DNA of 64,000 nucleotides from Thermohalobaculum sp039033215 (lineage in GTDB: Bacteria > Pseudomonadota > Alphaproteobacteria > Rhodobacterales > Rhodobacteraceae), in NCBI GenBank assembly GCA_039033215.1, contig JBCCDA010000012.1:1-64000 (forward strand), written 5' to 3'. The notes beneath the pieces are model-generated. The model saw only the letters and a list, made by a program, of their open reading frames with translations, did no database searches and was not told where the DNA came from. Both the position numbers and the translations under genes were made by a program. Positions 57,504-64,000 of the stretch are shown here, in pieces; position 1 is the stretch's first letter, and every line of letters starts with the position of its first letter.

Positions 57504-58244
57504 ATGACCCGACGCCCGCTTGCTGCCGGCAATTGGAAGATGAACGGCACCGCGGCCAGCCTCGACGAGCTGCACGAGCTGATCAGCAGCGTTGGCAGCT
57601 CCGGTTGCGACGTGATGCTATGTCTCCCGGCAACCCTGATTGCCCGGGCCGCAGATATAGCCGCGGAAACCTCGGTCGCCATCGGCGGGCAGACCTGTCA
57701 CCCTGCCACTTCGGGCGCGCATACCGGCGACGTGTCTGCCGAGATGTTGGCGGATGCCGGCGCCACTGCCGTGATTGTCGGCCATTCCGAACGTCGAGCC
57801 GACCATGGTGAGACCGACGCGACTGTCCGCGCGCAGGCCACAGCTGCCTGGTCCGCGGGTCTGACGGCGATCATCTGCGTAGGCGAGACCGAGGCCGAGC
57901 GCGATGCGGGCCGAGCGCTTGCTGTGGTTACCGAACAGTTAATGCGCTCGATTCCAGAAGGCGCGACAGCGGCCAACACCGTCATCGCCTACGAACCGGT
58001 CTGGGCAATCGGTACAGGGCGCACCCCGTCGATAACCGACATTGACGAGATGCACCGCGGCATCCGCGCTGCCATCACCTCCCGGGTCGATGGCGCTGAC
58101 GCGGTCCGCCTTCTCTACGGCGGATCGATGAAGCCAAGCAATGCGGCAGAGATCATGGCCGTCGAAGACGTCGATGGTGGTCTCGTTGGTGGGGCAAGCC
58201 TCAAGGCCGCAGACTTTGCCCAGATCGTCGCCGCGGCTTCCTGA
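57504..58244 (+). CDS. tpiA: Triosephosphate isomerase
   Basis: 246 residues from the ATG at 57504; a long in-frame ORF upstream is a shadow. K12 (NWKMNG), H94 (VIVGHSERR) and E164 (AYEPVWAIGTG) form the catalytic set, and LLYGGSMKPSN binds phosphate. It interconverts DHAP and GAP in glycolysis and gluconeogenesis. It is the last gene of the sufA cluster; an intrinsic terminator follows. Confidence 0.97.
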   Translation: MTRRPLAAGNWKMNGTAASLDELHELISSVGSSGCDVMLCLPATLIARAADIAAETSVAIGGQTCHPATSGAHTGDVSAEMLADAGATAVIVGHSERRADHGETDATVRAQATAAWSAGLTAIICVGETEAERDAGRALAVVTEQLMRSIPEGATAANTVIAYEPVWAIGTGRTPSITDIDEMHRGIRAAITSRVDGADAVRLLYGGSMKPSNAAEIMAVEDVDGGLVGGASLKAADFAQIVAAAS

Positions 58245-58261
58245 TCGCCAGGAACCTTAAA

Positions 58262-58289
58262 GGGCGGACCACAGCCCGCCCCATGTTTT
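58262..58289 (+). terminator. Terminator of tpiA
   Basis: GGGCGG (58262-58267) pairs with CCGCCC (58276-58281), followed by CATGTTTT. It ends 45 bases after the tpiA stop. Confidence 0.55.
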
Positions 58290-58313
58290 CGTTGCCTGGC
58301 TTGAGCGAAGGCC

Positions 58314-59048
58314 TCAGCTAATCAGCGACTTGGCCTGCCCTGTCCAGTCATCCCGGAAGCAACGGCCCTTGAATGCCGACAGGTTGGTGTCGATCCACTC
58401 AAGGTCCGCCTTTTTGAAGGCGGCCATCTGTTCGAACTGGTAGACGCCGAGCCGATTTAGCTCCTTTTCCAATCCAGGACCGATGCCCTTGATCAGCTTC
58501 AGATCATCGGCCTTGGCGGGCTTCGCGCTCATCAGGCTGGCAGGCTTTCCATCCGGCGCGGCAGGTGCCGCTTTCGTCTTGGCCGCCGCCTTTTGCTTCG
58601 CTTCCGCCTTCGGCTTCGGTGCAGCCTTAACCTTCACGGGGGCTGGTACCGCTTCCGCCACGGTATCCGCTTTCTTGGGCGCCGCCGGTTCCTTCGCAAC
58701 AGGCGCAGGCGTCGGTTTGGGTGCCGCCTTTGCGGCGGGCGCTGGCGATACAACCGGCTTCGCCTCACCGTTGGACTTTGCCGGCTTCGTTGCGGGCGAT
58801 TTCATGAACGTGTCCATGCCCATCATCGCCTTGGACATCGCATCTGTGCCCATTGGCATCATCATCGACTTGGACATCGTTTCCATGTCGCCAAAGCGCC
58901 ATTCGACACCGAAGAGCGGTGCGGTCGGGAAGAAACTGATCCAGAACTCGAACGCGTCGCGTCCGGGTTTCATCATGTCGTCCATCGCGCTCGGGTCGGG
59001 GGTCGAGAAGAACCCGGAGAATTCCTTCGGGAACATGTTGGGGAACAT
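58314..59048 (-). CDS. Helix-hairpin-helix-tailed protein with Ala/Lys/Pro linker
   Basis: 244 residues. The N-terminal 85 residues are Met/Phe-rich and helical, phasin-like in appearance. An Ala/Pro/Lys-rich linker (about 90-170) follows, and then a C-terminal HHH-type domain, LKLIKGIGPGLEKELNRLGVYQFEQMAAFKKADLEWI, ending in RDDWTGQAK. The same C-terminal domain is found attached to NuoE and to other proteins in this family of bacteria, as I recall. DNA or protein binding is possible. Convergent with tpiA. Confidence 0.75.
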   Translation of the reverse strand: MFPNMFPKEFSGFFSTPDPSAMDDMMKPGRDAFEFWISFFPTAPLFGVEWRFGDMETMSKSMMMPMGTDAMSKAMMGMDTFMKSPATKPAKSNGEAKPVVSPAPAAKAAPKPTPAPVAKEPAAPKKADTVAEAVPAPVKVKAAPKPKAEAKQKAAAKTKAAPAAPDGKPASLMSAKPAKADDLKLIKGIGPGLEKELNRLGVYQFEQMAAFKKADLEWIDTNLSAFKGRCFRDDWTGQAKSLIS

Positions 59049-59176
59049 CGGCTCACCTCATCCATTGGCATTGTTCTTTCCTACGAACGCTAGTTACAGC
59101 AAAGTTTTGTGCAGTGCAACATTCCGCTGCGCATAGCGGGATTGACGCCCCGCGGGCGCGGGCCCAGAACGCCGTG

Positions 59177-60082
59177 ATGGTCATTGAGCGTTTTGCCCCC
59201 AGCCCTACCGGTCCCCTGCATCTGGGCCATGCCTACTCGGCACATCTGGCGTGGCGGGCGGCACGCGCAGCAAAGGGGCAATTTCTTCTACGCCTGGAAG
59301 ATCTCGACGCGGCGCGGGTGCGACCCGAGTACGCCAAAGGGATCGAGATGGATCTGGCGTGGCTCGGCCTCGACTGGGATGGAGCGGTGCTTCACCAGTC
59401 CAGGCGCGGGGCGGCCTATGCTACTGCGCTCGCGTGGCTGACGGAGCTGCGGGTTGTGTTTACGTGCACCTGCAGCCGGCGGGACATCCGCGACGCGGCG
59501 TCGGCACCGCAGGAAGGCGTGGCACATGGCCCTGACGGTCCAGTCTATCCGGGCACCTGCCGGGAGCGCGGGCATGCGCTGGGCCCTGGCCGGGCGCTAC
59601 GGCTGGACATGCGCCGGGCGATCGCCGTGCTGGGTGGAGTTGACGAAGTTTCGCGCCTGGCCTTTGAGGAGATCGGGACCGGACCTGCCGCCGAGACAGG
59701 GGTGATCGCTCTGGATCCCACGACCCTGGTCGACGCCGTTGGCGACATCGTACTGGCCCGCCGGGATGGCGCCGTGGCCTATCATCTGGCGGTGGTTGTC
59801 GATGATGCGTTCCAGCGGGTCACCCATGTTACGCGCGGCGCGGACCTCTTCTCGGCCACACCAATCCACCGGCTTCTGCAGGCGCTTCTTGGCTTGCCGA
59901 CACCGGTCTACCGCCATCACGCCCTGGTGCGCGATGAGACTGGCAAACGCCTGGCCAAGCGAGACGACGCGCGTGCCATCGCCCGCTACCGTGACGACGG
60001 GTTGACCGCTGAAGAGGTGCTGGACCACGCCCGGATCGCTACCGGTCTGGGGTCTGGAGCTGCTCGGCAAAGTTGCTGCTGA
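59177..60082 (+). CDS. gluQ: Glutamyl-Q tRNA(Asp) synthetase
   Basis: 301 residues from the ATG at 59177. ERFAPSPTGPLHLGHAYSAHLAW has the HLGH signature and KRLAKRD the KMSKS-like loop; the zinc Cys are in FTCTCSRRD and YPGTCR. It lacks the anticodon-binding domain and so is the GluQ-RS (YadB) type that glutamylates queuosine of tRNA-Asp. With tgt in the same window, it suits queuosine metabolism. Its last 44 bases overlap the AsmA-like gene. Confidence 0.93.
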   Translation: MVIERFAPSPTGPLHLGHAYSAHLAWRAARAAKGQFLLRLEDLDAARVRPEYAKGIEMDLAWLGLDWDGAVLHQSRRGAAYATALAWLTELRVVFTCTCSRRDIRDAASAPQEGVAHGPDGPVYPGTCRERGHALGPGRALRLDMRRAIAVLGGVDEVSRLAFEEIGTGPAAETGVIALDPTTLVDAVGDIVLARRDGAVAYHLAVVVDDAFQRVTHVTRGADLFSATPIHRLLQALLGLPTPVYRHHALVRDETGKRLAKRDDARAIARYRDDGLTAEEVLDHARIATGLGSGAARQSCC

Positions 60083-63000
60083 CGGGCCGGTTGCGGGTCG
60101 TGAAGATGCGCCGTAGGAACCCCGGCGCCAACAGTGACAGCGGGTTCACGGCAAACTCTGGATCCCGCATCGACCCGTTCAGCGTGAAGGTCATGGCCAG
60201 GATCCCCTCCCCCTCGCCGCCCGAGAGGATGCTGCCCAGCACCGGTACCTCGTTCAACGCCCCCGTCAGCACATAGGCGGGAGAGAGCACGCCGATCATG
60301 TCCACGGTGTCGGTCTCCTCATTCACCGTGCCATTGATCTTCAGCGCTAGCGCCGGGCTCGAAGCAATTGCGTCTTCGATCAGGATCTCGCCGTCCTGGT
60401 AGGCGAAGGGCACCCACACTTTGCGAAAGCGGAGACCACCGCTGGAGACCGCCGTCTCGGCGTCTTCGAGGCCACCGTCGCGCAGGACATCGCGGAAGGT
60501 CGATTGACTGCGGACCACAATGTCCTCGATGCGCGCACTGCCCGACACAGTGTCCTCGCCCGGTCCACCAAGGACCGCATCCACCTCCAGATGTCCGCCA
60601 CTCGCCCCGCGATAAAGATCCAAGGCGGCCAGCAAGCCACCCGCATCCTCGGTGGTGAGGCCAAGCTTGGTGCGTCCTTCCTCGCCTGGCACGACGCGGA
60701 TAACAACCGGCGGACCGTCCGCAGTGATCCAGGCGTCGATCTCGGCGTTGCGCGTTCCGTCGGCCCGCAATTCAACGGAGCCGCGTGTCCGCCCGAACGC
60801 GATCTTCTCACTGACTGCCACGCGGTCGAGATCGAACGTCGCGCGCAACGGGACCCGGGGGCTGCCATCTTCCTCGCCTTCGCCGGCAAGCACCTCGGAG
60901 AGATCGACGGACCCTCCCGTCACGTCAACGATATAGCCACCGTCCTCGCCTAGGCGCACCGTCCCCTGCACATCCGCTAAACCCGGGACAATCAGACGGC
61001 TGAAGCGTGCCTCCTGAAGCGTGCCGTCCGCGTCGAGATCCAGTCCGCCTGTCGCGCGCAACCCTGCAGCATTCAGGTCGAACGCCGTGATCTCGAGTTC
61101 ATCACCCAGCACGCCCTCGGCGACGAGTTGGCCGTCGCGGCCTTCGGGCTTTTCCCATCCCATCTCGCTCATTGCCATGGTGAGCGGCGTGAGATCACCC
61201 TCGAGCCGAAAGACAGGTGGCTCGGAGCCACTCTGTGTGAGCTCTAGATCGAAGGGCATGCTGCCCTCGAACGGCATGTCCTCAATCCCAAAGCTGGCCA
61301 ACAGCGTATCCGTTGTGCGCCCGCTCAGAACCATTTGCCGAGTACTGGGGGTCGCGCCATAGTTCTCGCGCCAGTCAAGTTGCAGCGCCGTACCATCGGC
61401 GGTCACGGGGCCAGCGAGACGCATCTCGGTGGTCGTGGCCGCAAGCTCAAGCTGATTGCTCCGCACATTGAGCGTGGTGCCATCGACGTCAAACGGCATC
61501 GAAAACCCGGTCAGCTTGGCCTGAGCGTCCGCACCCACATCGGCCACGAGCAGGTCCGAGATCAATGGGAAGTCAAGCACGGCGCCCACTTGAGCACGGC
61601 CACCAACCTGTCCCAGATCGACGCCAAGTTTCTGGACGAGGTTCAGTGGCGGTTCGTCAATAAGTGCCAGCACGTCGGCCGTGCGACCCTCGGCAACCAG
61701 ATCAACGATGGCAGGCGTGACCTCCCCCCAGAAATCCAGGATATCGACGGTCGAGCCAGCCAGCGCAATCGGCTCACCGTTCGGGGGCGTCACCCAACCT
61801 TCATCCATTTCCAGATAGAGCGCGTGATAGGTCATGTGGCCGCGTCCGCGCGCCTGTTCGATGGGCGGCATCCCGTCGATGTAGGACGATGTCAGCTCGG
61901 AATAGTCGAAGTCCAACGACAGCATCGGCTCGCCTGCGCCAAACCGCATCTGCGCGAGGAAATTGTCGACATTAGCCTCCGGGATGTTGTCGCGGACCCA
62001 TGTCCGAGCGTTCACCGCCGCCACATAGGGCCAATGGGCGATCAGGTCCTGTACCGTCATGTTGACGCCCTCGGCGCGAAGATCAGTGATCCATCCCGCC
62101 TCACTCTCCATGATGCGGCCGTCCAGATGAAAGGCCAGCGGCCCGTTCGCGAGGCGCGTATCCGCCAGCGTCACCGTGTTCGTCTGCGTCTGCCAGCGGA
62201 AGTTGATCTGGCCGTCGTCGAACGCCAGCGGATCGGCGAAGACGTCCGGGAGGCGCAGGTTCAGATACTCGACATCCAGTTGGCCGACCAAGCTCTCGGG
62301 ATCCTGTACACCGTCAAGCCGGAGTTGGGCGATTCCGCTGAGCCGGGCATTGAGCGCAGGCGCTGAAACAAAGACCCGGTCAAGCGTCAGCGTCCCCGCT
62401 TCCGGATCGACGCCAAAGCCGACTTGCGCGATATCGAATGCCGAGGCCTCACCCAGTCCGGCAAGACGCCCGTTTTCGGCAAAGATCACGCCGGTGAGCT
62501 TCTTGAGCCGCCCCTGACGATCCACGTCGGCGCGCGCGCGCCCCTCGACCGTGCCCTCGAGCACGCTGAGCCAGGCGAGCGCAGGCAACTGACCCGACAA
62601 CACCTTGGTCGTGATGCGCCCGAAGTTTGCTGTCAGCTGTACGTTCTCCGCGCCCCGCCGACGGTCTATCGAGAGGCGAACGGCGGCACCAGGAGTGCCA
62701 TCGTCGATGACCGCAACCGATATGGAGCCGCGTAGCCCCCCCTCATCGCGGTCGAGGCGGATGCGGGCGTTCTGGCTGTGCCATTCACCGCCGTTGAGCA
62801 GATCCTCGAAAGTAAGCCGGGCACCACGGATATCGATCCGCTCCAGCTTCGAGAGAACTTCCGGCCCTTCAGCATCGCCAGCCAGGGTATCTATGAACTG
62901 GCGAAAGACTTGGGGATTCGATCCGCCGTCGGCACCTTCTGCAATCGCCTGCGGCGTGACGCGGAGCCCGCGCCCCTGCCCCATCGCGAAGCGCAGCCCG

Positions 63001-63461
63001 CCGTCGGGTCGCCGGATCAGCAGGGCGTCGGGGGCGAAGACGGTCACATTGCTTGGCCGCACGCGACCATGGATCAGATCCACAAGCGCAAACTGCACCC
63101 CCACCCTTTCGACCCCGATCAGCACGCCGCCAGCCGGATCCGTCAACGCAACACCGTGGAGCCGAACACCGGACTGCTCGCCATCGTTGCCCAGGCTCAG
63201 CGCGAACCCGCCGATATCGACCTGTACGTCCTGCGAGCCCTCGTTGATCCGGGCCTCGATCAGATCAGCTACGCCTGGCAGCAAAACGGGACCCTGGGTG
63301 AGCCGCGCGTACAGCAGTCCCCCAGCAATGATCAGGATCGTGAGGATAGAGAGGACCGCGCGACCGCAGAGGCACGCCAGCGACCAGCAACCACCCGCAA
63401 AGCTGCGTTTGCAGACGGTGCGCGCGCCGGCCCCGTTCTCGGTCGACTGCGTGAATGCCAT
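60039..63461 (-). CDS. Very large AsmA/YhdP-like membrane-anchored protein
   Basis: 1140 residues. One N-terminal membrane segment (about 33-52) is followed by a long periplasmic repeat of beta-strands. ARINEGSQDVQVDIGGFALSLG near the start and DVLALIDEPPLNLVQKLGVDLGQVGG near the middle are typical of DUF3971/YhdP, and the C-terminal AsmA_2 region ends with SPAYVLTGALNEVPVLGSILSGGEGEG. YhdP-type proteins bridge the two membranes and carry phospholipid to the outer membrane. It diverges from bcp, with 137 bases between starts, and overlaps gluQ at the 3' end. Confidence 0.88.
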   Translation of the reverse strand: MAFTQSTENGAGARTVCKRSFAGGCWSLACLCGRAVLSILTILIIAGGLLYARLTQGPVLLPGVADLIEARINEGSQDVQVDIGGFALSLGNDGEQSGVRLHGVALTDPAGGVLIGVERVGVQFALVDLIHGRVRPSNVTVFAPDALLIRRPDGGLRFAMGQGRGLRVTPQAIAEGADGGSNPQVFRQFIDTLAGDAEGPEVLSKLERIDIRGARLTFEDLLNGGEWHSQNARIRLDRDEGGLRGSISVAVIDDGTPGAAVRLSIDRRRGAENVQLTANFGRITTKVLSGQLPALAWLSVLEGTVEGRARADVDRQGRLKKLTGVIFAENGRLAGLGEASAFDIAQVGFGVDPEAGTLTLDRVFVSAPALNARLSGIAQLRLDGVQDPESLVGQLDVEYLNLRLPDVFADPLAFDDGQINFRWQTQTNTVTLADTRLANGPLAFHLDGRIMESEAGWITDLRAEGVNMTVQDLIAHWPYVAAVNARTWVRDNIPEANVDNFLAQMRFGAGEPMLSLDFDYSELTSSYIDGMPPIEQARGRGHMTYHALYLEMDEGWVTPPNGEPIALAGSTVDILDFWGEVTPAIVDLVAEGRTADVLALIDEPPLNLVQKLGVDLGQVGGRAQVGAVLDFPLISDLLVADVGADAQAKLTGFSMPFDVDGTTLNVRSNQLELAATTTEMRLAGPVTADGTALQLDWRENYGATPSTRQMVLSGRTTDTLLASFGIEDMPFEGSMPFDLELTQSGSEPPVFRLEGDLTPLTMAMSEMGWEKPEGRDGQLVAEGVLGDELEITAFDLNAAGLRATGGLDLDADGTLQEARFSRLIVPGLADVQGTVRLGEDGGYIVDVTGGSVDLSEVLAGEGEEDGSPRVPLRATFDLDRVAVSEKIAFGRTRGSVELRADGTRNAEIDAWITADGPPVVIRVVPGEEGRTKLGLTTEDAGGLLAALDLYRGASGGHLEVDAVLGGPGEDTVSGSARIEDIVVRSQSTFRDVLRDGGLEDAETAVSSGGLRFRKVWVPFAYQDGEILIEDAIASSPALALKINGTVNEETDTVDMIGVLSPAYVLTGALNEVPVLGSILSGGEGEGILAMTFTLNGSMRDPEFAVNPLSLLAPGFLRRIFTTRNRPVSSNFAEQLQTPDR

Positions 63462-63598
63462 AGCGGCTCTCTCTCGGGACCGTGCTCTGCCTGCCTTGCC
63501 GTCGGCCCATCGGCATCTATCTTGGCGGTCGACCGGGGACGTACAACCCCAACTCCGCTCTTTGCACCCCTGATACCACGTTTGACAGGAGAGACGCC

Positions 63599-64000
63599 AT
63601 GGCCACGATCGAAGAAGGGGCTGCAGCGCCCACGTTCAGCCTGCCCGCCGACGGCGGTCGAACCGCCTCGTTGTCGGACATGGTCGGCAAGACCGTCGTT
63701 CTCTACTTCTACCCCAAGGCCGACACTTCCGGCTGCACCAAGCAGGCCGTGGGCTTCACCGAGCATGCCGCGGCGTTCGAAGCTGCGGGAGCTGTGGTCG
63801 TTGGCGTCTCAAAGGATCCGGTGAAGAAGCTCGACAAGTTTCGCGACAAGCACGAATTGGGGGTCATCCTGGCGTCCGACGAGGAGACCGACACCTGCGA
63901 GGCGTACGGTGTTTGGGCCGAAAAATCGATGTACGGCAAGAAATACATGGGGATCGAGCGGTCCACGTTTATCATCGGACCTGATGGCAAGATCGCGAAG
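63599..64000 (+). CDS. bcp: Thioredoxin-dependent peroxiredoxin BCP/PrxQ (partial)
   Basis: 134 residues are seen from the ATG at 63599 (AGGAGAG upstream), and the gene continues beyond the window. The peroxidatic C46 is in TSGCTKQAVG (PGCT is usual) and the Thr/Arg of the active site are present. The resolving Cys at +5 of E. coli BCP is absent (Val51); another Cys, C100, in TDTCEAYGVW could serve. It reduces peroxides with thioredoxin. Diverges from the AsmA-like gene. Confidence 0.92.
   Translation, partial: MATIEEGAAAPTFSLPADGGRTASLSDMVGKTVVLYFYPKADTSGCTKQAVGFTEHAAAFEAAGAVVVGVSKDPVKKLDKFRDKHELGVILASDEETDTCEAYGVWAEKSMYGKKYMGIERSTFIIGPDGKIAK

Noticed and set aside
61335..62366. Plus-strand ORF of 343 codons opposite the AsmA-like gene
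   Set aside because: Shadow of a long coding gene; Arg/His-rich.

Overview
The window reads as chromosomal DNA of an alphaproteobacterium, most likely Rhodobacteraceae (roseobacter group). The basis is high GC (about 60-65 % by eye), the run rne / amiC-mrcA-prfB-ligA, the run accB-accC-aat with DUF2155, MlaD and NDUFA12 genes, a DUF1127 gene beside an Lrp regulator, and an RNase E with a long acidic insert. No rRNA, tRNA, CRISPR array, transposase or prophage gene was recognised.

Bases 1 to about 25,800 are an accessory, catabolic region. It holds three class III (CaiB/BaiF) CoA-transferases, a two-subunit class I CoA-transferase-like pair, a FadB-type enoyl-CoA hydratase (cut by the left edge), a MaoC hydratase, an acyl-CoA dehydrogenase, an acyl-CoA synthetase, a tautomerase, and two alpha/beta-hydrolases with complete dehalogenase residues (one fluoroacetate type, one haloalkane type). 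Transport genes are an unassigned permease, a TRAP system next to a uronate dehydrogenase, an MFS carrier, an EamA exporter and an SbtA/SbtB pair. The most unusual unit is 8917-13215: a 2-oxoglutarate-dehydrogenase-E1-like enzyme without its N-terminal E2-docking part, coupled to an RraA/HMG-aldolase-type protein and followed by an acyl-CoA dehydrogenase. It diverges from the class I CoA-transferase genes.

Bases 25,800-26,750 form a junction: an AT-rich gap, a GFA-family gene and an unlisted 42-residue membrane protein with its own terminator. From there on the content is housekeeping. A leftward series carries recG, a CYTH-CHAD protein, ligA, prfB, a secreted protein, mrcA and an AMIN-domain amidase. 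Rightward genes are rne (with a leader of roughly 360 nt), an M48 protease, a DsbA-like oxidoreductase, an atypical SDR, accBC and aat. Then come DUF2155-mlaD-NDUFA12, a FadL-type porin, tgt, a DUF59 SUF gene, a periplasmic GDPD, DUF1127, Lrp, a SufA-type carrier, a tightly coupled cluster ending in tpiA, an HHH protein, gluQ, a very large AsmA/YhdP-like protein and the start of bcp.

The features most worth a second look are two 11-nt-period repeat arrays lying in 3'-to-3' gaps behind CoA-transferase genes, a hairpin inside the coding overlap of two convergent transporter genes, the E1-like/RraA operon, two related tail-anchored proteins either side of a TfoX gene, and parS-like and CtrA-like sites in front of the SufA-type gene. 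Functions are read from motifs by eye; no database search was possible.
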